A DNA stretch of 64,000 nucleotides from Nocardiopsis sp. YSL2 (GTDB taxonomy: Bacteria; Actinomycetota; Actinomycetes; Streptosporangiales; Streptosporangiaceae). The translations under genes and the position numbers were made by a program. Below are positions 43,555-50,331 of the stretch, one piece after another (positions within the stretch are counted from its first letter, which is position 1; every line of letters begins with the position of its first letter). The stretch lies in contig NZ_JAMOAO010000001.1 in assembly GCF_030555055.1 (NCBI RefSeq), positions 2,542,001 through 2,606,000 of the forward strand, read 5' to 3'. Under the pieces are notes generated by a model. That model saw only the letters and a list, made by a program, of their open reading frames with translations, was not told the origin of the DNA and searched no databases.

Positions 43555-44793
43555 TCAGGCGGTCGGGTCGTAGATGCGCTCCTCCTCGGGAACGCCGACC
43601 TCGTCGTAGAGCTTCTGAAGGCCCTCGGGGGAGAAGATCTCGTCACCGTGGACGGTGCCCGCGATGATGCCGAGCATGGTGTCGGTCCACTTCTGGCTCT
43701 GGCCGATCGCGCCGAGGGTCGCCCGGAAGAAGGGCGGCAGGTCCAGTTCGGCGAGGGTGCAGGTGAAGTCGTACACCGACTCGCTCTCCTCGTCGCGGGC
43801 GGTCGCGTAGTCGGCGAGCGCCTCCTCCATGGGGCGCTCGCCGGAGAGCCCCTCGTGCAGCCGGTCGGCGAGCATCTCGGCGTGCAGGAAGGCGTCGGCC
43901 ATGCCCCAACCGGTCAGGGGGTCCTTGTGGTAGCCGGCGTCCCCCACCAGCGCCCACCCGGGGCCGTACGCGGTCCGGTAGTAGTTGTCGGGGTTGCGCA
44001 TCGGCCGGAAGGGCTCCACCCGCTCGCCCTTCTCCCGCAGCTCCTTGCCCATCTCGGGGACCACGTCGTCGAAGGTGGCCAGGAACTGCTCCTCGGGATC
44101 CTGGCGGAACTCCTTGAGGTGGGAGCGGTTGCAGATCACGGCCAGCATGGTCAGGTTGTCGTTGGTCGGCCAGGCTCCGATCCACCGGCGGTTGTGGCCG
44201 GTCTTGTGGTGCAGGCCCCAGTCCAGGCCGCTGTAGTAGGAGTAGTAGATGAAGTTGGCGGAGGGGCGCACGTTGTAGTTCTGGGCGCCCACCCGGCGGG
44301 CGACGGTCGAGTGGAAACCGTCCGCTCCGACGACGACCTTCGCGCGCAGGTCGCGCTCGGGGCCCTTGTTCTCGCTCCCCCGGACGCCGACCACCCGGCC
44401 GTCGTCGAAGAGCAGGTCGGAGACGCTGAAGTTCTCCACCACCTCCGCACCGGCCTTGCGCGCGCCGGTGACGAGGGTGTCGTCGAGCAGGGTCCGGCGC
44501 GGGCAGTACACCGCGTCGACGCCGTTGACCGGTTCGGCGAAACCGTTCAGCTCGATGCCCTGGAAGGAGAAGTGCATAGCGCGGATCGCCGGGGTTCCGG
44601 CGTCGACGATGGCGTCGAGCAGGCCCCAGTCCTTGAGCCTGAGCAGGGCGGTCTGGTGCAGGTAGTGGGTGGAGACGGTGTCGCTGGGGAACGAGGCGCG
44701 GTCGAGGACCAGGACGCGGTATCCCTGTCGTGCGAGCAGCATCGCGGTGGGGGAGCCGGCGCAGCGCGCGCCGACGACGATGACGTCGTACAT
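43555..44793 (-). CDS. FAD-dependent oxidoreductase (group A monooxygenase / geranylgeranyl-reductase-like)
   Basis: 412 residues from the ATG at 44791-44793, with AGGTGA just upstream. The longer frame adds no conserved sequence. The FAD-binding N-terminus is MYDVIVVGARCAGSPTAMLL, with the GxRxxGS form of the dinucleotide motif common in this family. The second FAD motif is WALVGDAGYHKDPLTGWGMA (GD at the flavin ribityl). No FxDxxxW-type halogenase motif (WxWxIP) is seen, so hydroxylation, epoxidation or desaturation is more likely than halogenation. It is the first gene of the biosynthetic operon, about 155 bases behind a candidate promoter. The substrate is presumably the polyketide, by inference. 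Confidence 0.88.
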   Translation of the reverse strand: MYDVIVVGARCAGSPTAMLLARQGYRVLVLDRASFPSDTVSTHYLHQTALLRLKDWGLLDAIVDAGTPAIRAMHFSFQGIELNGFAEPVNGVDAVYCPRRTLLDDTLVTGARKAGAEVVENFSVSDLLFDDGRVVGVRGSENKGPERDLRAKVVVGADGFHSTVARRVGAQNYNVRPSANFIYYSYYSGLDWGLHHKTGHNRRWIGAWPTNDNLTMLAVICNRSHLKEFRQDPEEQFLATFDDVVPEMGKELREKGERVEPFRPMRNPDNYYRTAYGPGWALVGDAGYHKDPLTGWGMADAFLHAEMLADRLHEGLSGERPMEEALADYATARDEESESVYDFTCTLAELDLPPFFRATLGAIGQSQKWTDTMLGIIAGTVHGDEIFSPEGLQKLYDEVGVPEEERIYDPTA

Positions 44794-44947
44794 CTTCACC
44801 TGATTCGCTTGTGGGTGGTCAGCGCGGACTGTGGGGGTGTACCGCGCTGAACGCGGCCACAAAGCACCCGGAAAAACCGGCATGTGGCACACGAGTTGCT
44901 AATGACCCCCGGCGACCCCCTTACTCAGGAACCCCAGGAGTGGAACA

Positions 44948-44977
44948 AATCTGACACCGGCCGCAAAAAGAAGTCAA
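44948..44977 (-). promoter_or_regulatory. Candidate promoter of the biosynthetic operon
   Basis: On the minus strand TTGACT (44977-44972) and CAGATT (44953-44948) are 18 bases apart, in a locally AT-rich stretch. They lie about 155 bases upstream of the flavoenzyme ATG. This is the best vegetative-type promoter I can find upstream of the operon. Confidence 0.4.
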
Positions 44978-45783
44978 AGGACGCATCGTGCTTATGTGAA
45001 TGCGCAGAGTTTCTCCGGCCGAGGGCCCACTGGAAAGCACTCGGAGGAGTGTGCAGGTGAAGCATCGAACGCCCGCCGAGATCAGGCACGACAGAAGAAG
45101 AAACATGCAATCCCATGTGATTCTGATCACACTTCGGGAGCGCTCCAAGCCCCCGAACAGGCATCATCCTCAGCGCAGAGTCATAGGGATGATGCTTCGC
45201 GTAGTATCCGCAGGCCGCGTCCACCGCGCACCCCCGCAGCGGGACGAGAGGCCGGGCCGCCCGGGCGTCACCATGCGAAAAAACCATGACCAATTCCCAG
45301 GCCACACCGCGCGAACGCAGGCTCGTACGGCATGCGAACACAGGAAGGCGACCGCACGGCAGCTCGACCTCAGAACCCTTCCGCCGGCCGGAGAACAAAG
45401 AAGGCCCGCGGAGGAGAAATGTGGACGGATTATGGACTCAGCCCCCATCGGGTATCACCGGATTCACTTGCCGAGGAAATAGCACGATTTTCAACTACTT
45501 CCTTTTCTTCGCTGTGACTATCGCTGTTTCCGGATGCCCGAAACCCAACTCCGCAGGCCGTGCCAAGCCCCGGCCCAAGGAGGACGCGGAACGCACGACG
45601 GCCGGAAGGACGCGGTCCACGCATCCCTCCGGCCGGTGTGCCCGCTCCCCCGGGCGGTGTTGGCCGACGCGCCGAACGGTGCCACCGCGGGCGACCGTGT
45701 CGCACGCGACGTTCCCACGAACCCTGATCGACGATCGCCGGGACGATCGGTTGGCGGCCGCGGTCGGCCGCCGTGTCCCGGCG
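44978..45783. other. About 800 bases without a convincing gene
   Basis: Several open frames exist on both strands, but none has family resemblance, a good ribosome site or actinomycete codon bias. GC content dips near 44990-45200 and 45400-45540, unlike coding DNA nearby. A short stem GGCGGCCG-CGGT-CGGCCGCC at 45753-45772 may terminate the DHFR-like gene. The stretch probably holds a long leader or regulatory region for the operon. Confidence 0.5.
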
Positions 45784-46341
45784 TCAGTCGCGGACCACCT
45801 CGTACCGCAGGCAGGCGAAGGCGCCCTTGAGGCCCGCCTCCAGAGCACGCAACCGCACCCGCCCGTCCAGCAGGGGAGCGCCCCCGCCCAGGCTGACCGG
45901 GGCGACGGACACGACGACCTCGTCGAGCAGGCCCAGCCGGGCCAGGTCCGCGGCCAGACGGCCTCCGCCGACCACCCACACGTCGCGCCCGTCCGCGGCC
46001 GCGACCATGTCCGCGTGCAGGTCCCGCAGCTCCTGGTCGGTATCGGCACTGGCGAAGACCAGGTCCCCGTCGATCCGGGGGAGCTCGCGGTGGGTGAGGA
46101 CCCACGTACGGGCCCGGTAGGGCCAGGGCTTGCCGCCCTCGTATTCCACGATCCACTCGTAGGTGGTCGAGCCCATCACGATCGCGCCCGCCTTGGCGAT
46201 GAAGTCCTCGACCTCGTCGATGGCCTCACCGCCCTCGGAGGCCGGCTCCGCTCCCGCCACCGAGAACAGCCACTCCAATGAGTTGTCCTGGTCGGCGATG
46301 AACCCGTCGAGACTGGTGGCGGTGTTGTAGACGGTGCTCAT
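45784..46341 (-). CDS. Dihydrofolate-reductase-like (RibD C-terminal domain) protein
   Basis: 185 residues from the ATG at 46339-46341, with GAAGG 14 bases upstream. Typical strands of the RibD-C/DHFR-like fold are present: YNTATSLDGFIADQDNSLEWL, AGAIVMGSTTYEWI, VWVVGGGRLAADLARLGLLDEVVVSVAPVSLGGGAPLL. These stand-alone proteins use NADPH in unknown reductions and are common and often duplicated in actinomycetes. Involvement in the cluster cannot be shown. It is transcribed toward the operon but about 1 kb away. The IS110 element begins just upstream and may have removed or replaced its promoter. Confidence 0.85.
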   Translation of the reverse strand: MSTVYNTATSLDGFIADQDNSLEWLFSVAGAEPASEGGEAIDEVEDFIAKAGAIVMGSTTYEWIVEYEGGKPWPYRARTWVLTHRELPRIDGDLVFASADTDQELRDLHADMVAAADGRDVWVVGGGRLAADLARLGLLDEVVVSVAPVSLGGGAPLLDGRVRLRALEAGLKGAFACLRYEVVRD

Positions 46342-46400
46342 GGTGTGTCCTACCTTCTTTCTCGGGTCTGAACTGGTCATTCGTAAGATCGGTTAGCCCA

Positions 46401-46579
46401 GGGGCTCTGGGTATGGCTGTCATGGCGTAGCCGCTCGATGGCTCAGGAGACTTGGCCGCCCAGAGCCCCGCGACGACCCGACCGCCCATTGGGAGATGCG
46501 ACCAGATCGCTGTGTAGGACAACGCCGGCGCGGTCGTCTGCAGGGAACCCGACACCGCGACGAACTGGCGGAGGTGACC
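46401..46579 (+). ncRNA. Candidate bridge RNA region of the IS110 element
   Basis: IS110-group elements encode a structured guide (bridge) RNA of roughly 150-200 bases just upstream of the recombinase. Here 46401-46411 (GGGGCTCTGGG) is perfectly complementary to 46459-46469, enclosing 47 bases. The 179 bases up to the transposase start fit the expected size. Loops and guide pairs were not derived, so this is a positional and structural guess. Confidence 0.3.
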
Positions 46580-47770
46580 GTGCCCCACATCTGGGCCGGA
46601 GTGGACATCGGCAAACAACACCACCACTGCGTGGTCATCAACGACCAGGGCGAGCGGCTGCTCTCGCGCCGCGTGGCCAACGACGAAGCCGACCTGATCG
46701 ACCTGATCGGCGACGTCCTGGCCCTGGACTCCGACCCCCTGTGGGCCGTGGACCTCAACCACGGCGGAGCGGCCCTGCTCATCAGCTTGCTCCTGGCCCA
46801 CGGCCAACCCGTGGCCTACTTGACCGGCCTGGCCGTGCACCGCGCCTCGGCCACCTACCGGGGCGAGGGCAAGACCGACGCCAAGGACGCGTTCGTCATC
46901 GCCGACCAGGCCCGCGTCCGCCGCGACACGGGCCTGCTGCGGCCCGGCGACGAGATCGCCGTGGACCTGCGCATCCTGACCGGCCGCCGCACCGACCTGG
47001 TGGCCGACCGAACACGACAGATCAACCGGTTGCGCGCCCAACTGCTGGAGATCTTCCCCGCCCTGGAACGAGCCCTGGACCCGGCCAACAAGGGCCCGGC
47101 TGTGCTGCTGGCCGGCTACCAGACCCCGGCCGCCATCCGCCGCCTGGGTGCCAAACGGTTGGAGACCTGGCTGCGGGCACGCGGGGTCAAGGGCGCGACC
47201 GCTCTGGCCCGGACCGCGGTCGAAGCCGCCCAGGCCCAACGCACCGCGCTTGCCGGGGAGAAGACGGCTGCGGCGATGGTGGCCCGCCTGGCCGAGGGGG
47301 TGATGGCCCTCAACACCGAGATCTCCCAGACCGACGCCCTCATCGAGGCCCGGTTTCGCGAGCATCCGCACGCCGGGGTGATCACCACCCTGCCCGGCAT
47401 GGGCTCCCTCCTGGGAGCGGAGTTCATCGCCGCCACCGGCGGCGACATGGCCGTGTTCGGCACCGGTGACCGCCTGGCTGGCTTCGCGGGTCTGGCCCCG
47501 GCACCCCGCGACTCGGGTCGCGTCAGCGGCAACCTGCGAAGACCCCGCCGCTACCATCGTGGGCTCTTGCGGGCCTTCTACCTGTCCTCCCTGGTGAGCC
47601 TGAGGGCGTGCCCGGCCTCGAAGGCCTACTACGACCGCAAGCGAGCCGAGGGCAAGGGGCACAAGCAAGCTCTGTTGGCGCTCTCGCGCCGCCGGGTCAA
47701 CGTCCTGTGGGCCATGCTCCGTGACGGATCGCCCTACCAAGGTTCACCCCCGGTGACCTTGGCGGCTTGA
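46580..47770 (+). CDS. IS110-family transposase (DEDD recombinase)
   Basis: 396 residues from GTG at 46580, with GGAGG 7 bases upstream. The N-terminal RuvC-like DEDD domain starts WAGVDIGKQHHHCVVI. It has AVDLNHGG, where the usual Glu is Asp as in other actinobacterial members, and ends YRGEGKTDAKDAFVIADQAR with the paired Asp residues. The C-terminal Transposase_20 domain shows TTLPGMGSLLGAEFIAATGG and DSGRVSGNLRRPRRYHR, with the catalytic Ser. Length and motifs are intact, so the element may be active. It is inserted between the DHFR-like gene and the AraC-DinB gene on the edge of the biosynthetic region. Confidence 0.93.
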   Translation: MPHIWAGVDIGKQHHHCVVINDQGERLLSRRVANDEADLIDLIGDVLALDSDPLWAVDLNHGGAALLISLLLAHGQPVAYLTGLAVHRASATYRGEGKTDAKDAFVIADQARVRRDTGLLRPGDEIAVDLRILTGRRTDLVADRTRQINRLRAQLLEIFPALERALDPANKGPAVLLAGYQTPAAIRRLGAKRLETWLRARGVKGATALARTAVEAAQAQRTALAGEKTAAAMVARLAEGVMALNTEISQTDALIEARFREHPHAGVITTLPGMGSLLGAEFIAATGGDMAVFGTGDRLAGFAGLAPAPRDSGRVSGNLRRPRRYHRGLLRAFYLSSLVSLRACPASKAYYDRKRAEGKGHKQALLALSRRRVNVLWAMLRDGSPYQGSPPVTLAA

Positions 47771-48724
47771 CAACTTCATTGGGAAGTCTCCTCGTCGTCC
47801 GTTGCGGTTCTGCAGCCACTCCAGCGGGTCGCCGTGGCCGACCTCGACACCGGCGGACCGCAGCATGTGGCGGACGGCCTGTCTGCGGTGCGCCGCGTAC
47901 GTCAGGACGTGCGCCACGACCCCGCCGAGCATGAAGCTCTCCGGTGGATCGCACAGGGCGTCGATGAGCCGGTCACCCCAGGCGTCCCTGCGGCCGATGT
48001 CGTCCACCGCCGCGATCCAGCGCGCGCCCGCCGCCTCATGGCGCGCGATCAGCGAATCCGGGTCGTCGGCCCCCCGTGCGGGAAAGTCCGCGCCCTCGAT
48101 GGAGGCCAGCCAGACCTCCTTGGACCACACCAGGTGCTCCAGGGTGGCGGCGACGGACTCCTCCGGGCCGTCCCAGGACAGGACGGTCCGGCCGGGGTGC
48201 CGCACCTTCCGGTAGTCCTGCTCCGACAGCCCGGCGGCCAGGCGGAGCAGACACGCGGTGTCGTCCACGTCGTGGTGGATCTGCAGTGCGGTCAGGTCCA
48301 TGGAGGGACGACTCCTCGGGTTCCCCTCCACCCACAGGTGGAGCGGCGGATGGAAGTGGACGCCGTTCGGCGAGGGCAGCCACCGTCCGCTCCCGGCGGT
48401 GGTGGCACCGGGCGGGTGCCCGAAGGCACGCGTGAACGCCCGGATGAAGCCCTCCACCGACTCGTATCCGGCGGCGAAGGCCGCGTCGGTGACGCTGGAG
48501 CCCTGGCCGATCTGCCAGGCGGCCCGCTCCAGCAGGACCCGGCGGCGCAACGCCACCGGTGACTCCCCGGTGTCGCGTGAGAGCCGTCGGCTGAAGTGGA
48601 ACGGTGAGGAGTGGGCGCGATCCGCCATGTCCGACAGCCGCGTGCTGTCCTCGTCCAGGACCGCGTCGAGCAGCTCGCGCAGACGGTCGCGCCCGGAGGG
48701 CGGTTCGCCGGTGGGAACGGTCAT
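47744..48724 (-). CDS. AraC-type regulator with C-terminal DinB-like domain
   Basis: 326 residues from the ATG at 48722-48724. The N-terminal double HTH is LSDMADRAHSSPFHFSRRLS and VTDAAFAAGYESVEGFIRAFT. The C-terminal part (about residues 140-310: MDLTALQIHHDVDDTACLLR, ATLEHLVWSKEVWL, VVAHVLTYAAHRRQAV) resembles a DinB/YfiT four-helix bundle. These fusions are usual in actinomycetes, with unknown ligand. The last about 20 codons (after DPLEWLQNRNG) overlap the IS110 end by 27 bases and look foreign. The natural C-terminus was probably altered by the insertion. The regulatory target is unknown. Confidence 0.8.
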   Translation of the reverse strand: MTVPTGEPPSGRDRLRELLDAVLDEDSTRLSDMADRAHSSPFHFSRRLSRDTGESPVALRRRVLLERAAWQIGQGSSVTDAAFAAGYESVEGFIRAFTRAFGHPPGATTAGSGRWLPSPNGVHFHPPLHLWVEGNPRSRPSMDLTALQIHHDVDDTACLLRLAAGLSEQDYRKVRHPGRTVLSWDGPEESVAATLEHLVWSKEVWLASIEGADFPARGADDPDSLIARHEAAGARWIAAVDDIGRRDAWGDRLIDALCDPPESFMLGGVVAHVLTYAAHRRQAVRHMLRSAGVEVGHGDPLEWLQNRNGRRGDFPMKLSSRQGHRG

Positions 48725-48897
48725 GCGACCAGTATGTTCAGGCCGCGGCCGGTGCCGCTTGACCGATCTTGCCCTGTGTCGGCCCCGAGCGTCGAAGCCG
48801 TCACCGGGCCTCGCGCAACCTGCCGGCGCGAGCCCCGTGGACGAAGCCTCCGGCGGGGAACGCCGCGGGGCCCGGCCGGATGAGGGCCACAACAGAA

Positions 48898-48932
48898 AGA
48901 GCCCTGCTCTCCGAACGGAGAAGCAAGGCTCT
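48898..48932 (-). terminator. Intrinsic terminator of the tRNA-Ile transcript
   Basis: On the minus strand AGAGCC-TTGCT-TCTCCG pairs across a TTCG loop with GAGAGCAGGGCTCT and is followed by TTTCTGTT. It lies 17 bases after the tRNA. Confidence 0.75.
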
Positions 48933-48949
48933 GACCATGTGAAACCGAG

Positions 48950-49023
48950 TGGGCGTACCAGGACTTGAACCTGGGGCCTCATCCTTATCAGGGATGCGCT
49001 CTAACCGACTGAGCTATACGCCC
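48950..49023 (-). tRNA. tRNA-Ile (anticodon GAT)
   Basis: The minus strand folds as a complete cloverleaf: acceptor GGGCGTA/TACGCCC, D arm GCTC/GAGC, anticodon arm CATCC-CTGATAA-GGATG with anticodon GAT, T arm CCAGG-TTCAAGT-CCTGG, discriminator A. The 3' CCA is not encoded. It lies downstream of gyrA and the DUF3566 gene, as in many actinobacteria, where tRNA-Ala usually follows. Here no tRNA-Ala follows, and the AraC-DinB/IS110/cluster region begins instead. Confidence 0.97.
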
Positions 49024-49283
49024 TCGTTCCGGGGGAAACTCTACCGCATCCTGAGAACCGGAGCGAACCGATTCACCTGGGCGGGAAGGGGCAGCGCACA
49101 GGGGCGACCCGCTTCGCCTCCGATGGTATCGGTTCACCGGGAGTACTCCGAACGCGTCGGGAGCCGGCCCGTCCGGAGGGCGTCCGTGGCGGCCTCCGGA
49201 CGGTCCCCACCCCGGGCATTCGGGTACCGGCAGCGGCGCTCCAAGGCCCGGGAGTTCCTCCCGGGCGGGCGCCGACCGGGAAC

Positions 49284-49320
49284 AGTAGGAGCCGGCCCCG
49301 TGGCGGGGCCGGCTCCCACT
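49284..49320 (-). terminator. Hairpin terminator after the DUF3566 gene
   Basis: GGAGCCGGCCCCG-TGG-CGGGGCCGGCTCC is a perfect 13-bp stem, extended by AGT/ACT with one mismatch, 20 bases after the stop. The rest of 49024-49283 shows no gene. Confidence 0.65.
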
Positions 49321-49339
49321 GTGTCCGTGCGGCGTACCG

Positions 49340-50227
49340 CTACTCCGCCTCGGAGAGGGTCACGTCCACGCCGCCGACGAGGTCGGCGACCAGGTTGTAG
49401 AGCATCGCGGACACCGTCGACAGTGCGGTGATGAGCACGATGTTGAGCGCCCCGACCACACCCGTGTAGCCGAGCACGCGTCCGGGGGAGAACCAGGCGG
49501 CCGGGTTGAGCCCCAGCTCGTCCTCGGACCCGTCACCCTCCAGGAGCGCGTTGATCATGTTGGTCAGCTCGTCGAAGACGCCCAGCATCGACAGCGTCAC
49601 GTAGATCACGGTGATCGCCACGAACAGGACGATGAAGGCCACCAGGGAGACGACGAAGCTGAACTTCATCACCGACCACGGCTCCACTCTGGAGACCGTC
49701 AGGTGCGCCTTTCGGCTGGACAGGGTCGCCTTCACGGCGCTGGCCCCCTGGGGGGCCGCGTCCTTCGGATCCGTCACTGGTGCCTCTCCCGCCTCCGTGC
49801 GATCCGCCACCGACTCATCATGCGCCGAGTTCCGCTCGGCCCCACCCCGCTTCGGCTCCGGGGGCGCCACCGCGGTCACGGCCGCGGAATCGTCCTCCGT
49901 GCCCTCGGTCGCCTGGACGTCCTCGGCCTCCGCGGAGTCCTTGGCGTCCTCAGCGTCCTCGGCCTCCGCGGAGTCCCTGCCGGGCCCGGCCGCGTCGGTC
50001 TCCCCGGTGGCCCCGGAGGTCTCGGCCCCGGACTCCTCCGCCGCCTCGTCCTCCGTGGCGGCCTCCGCCGGCTTCCCGGCCTCGGCGGCTTCCGTCTCCT
50101 CGGACGTGTCCGCCGCCGTGTCGGTGTCGGGCTCCGCCGTGTCGACGGCGCCCGTCTCCGGCGCGGCCGTCTCCGGGGCGTCCGAGTCGGATTCGTTCGT
50201 CGTGGTGTTCCGCTGCTTCTCAGACAT
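49340..50227 (-). CDS. DUF3566 membrane protein with long acidic N-terminus
   Basis: 295 residues from the ATG at 50225-50227. Residues 1 to about 165 are low-complexity and acidic, rich in Glu, Ala, Thr and Asp (SEETEAAEAGKPAEAATEDE). Residues about 170-295 are the DUF3566 domain: VSRVEPWSVMKFSFVVSLVA, a membrane helix (FIVLFVAITVIYVTLSMLGV), a loop and a second helix around GALNIVLITALSTVSAMLYN. It is the usual gene after gyrA in actinobacteria (Rv0007-like). The role is unknown, with a cell-envelope or division link suspected in mycobacteria. The acidic N-terminus is probably a cytoplasmic disordered tail. Confidence 0.88.
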   Translation of the reverse strand: MSEKQRNTTTNESDSDAPETAAPETGAVDTAEPDTDTAADTSEETEAAEAGKPAEAATEDEAAEESGAETSGATGETDAAGPGRDSAEAEDAEDAKDSAEAEDVQATEGTEDDSAAVTAVAPPEPKRGGAERNSAHDESVADRTEAGEAPVTDPKDAAPQGASAVKATLSSRKAHLTVSRVEPWSVMKFSFVVSLVAFIVLFVAITVIYVTLSMLGVFDELTNMINALLEGDGSEDELGLNPAAWFSPGRVLGYTGVVGALNIVLITALSTVSAMLYNLVADLVGGVDVTLSEAE

Positions 50228-50278
50228 AGAAACGTTACCGCTGGACTTTCTTTGGGACCGGTGATTGGGGCAAGAGGT

Positions 50279-50310
50279 GTCCCGTGGGGCCGTGATGTGC
50301 CCCACGGGAC
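50279..50310 (-). terminator. Hairpin between gyrA and the DUF3566 gene
   Basis: GTCCCGTGGGGC pairs perfectly with GCCCCACGGGAC around an 8-base loop, 22 bases after the gyrA stop. There is no T-run. It could terminate, attenuate or stabilise the gyrBA message. Confidence 0.45.
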
Positions 50311-50331
50311 GTACCAGGCTTATCGCGCAGT

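Larger units (their letters stand above)
46390..47786 (+). mobile_element. IS110-family insertion sequence (ends approximate)
   Basis: The element is defined by a complete IS110-type transposase plus flanking non-coding sequence. IS110 elements lack terminal inverted repeats, so the ends are guesses. An 8-base repeat CATTGGGA occurs at 46487-46494 and at 47777-47784, around the gene. If those are the borders the element is only 1.29 kb. A structured segment at 46401-46469 suggests that the left end lies farther out. The right end overlaps the 3' end of the AraC-DinB gene. Confidence 0.55.

Noticed and set aside
42305-44793. The flavoenzyme as a halogenase
   Set aside because: The WxWxIP motif and the active-site Lys context of flavin halogenases are not seen.
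44925-45398. A 157-codon minus-strand frame upstream of the operon, considered as a regulator gene
   Set aside because: It overlaps the candidate promoter, has many Cys/His/Ser residues out of line with local proteins, no HTH and no ribosome site.
46487-47784. The CATTGGGA repeat pair as certain IS110 borders
   Set aside because: Eight bases can recur by chance, IS110 elements often make no target repeat, and the resulting left end would be too short for a bridge RNA.
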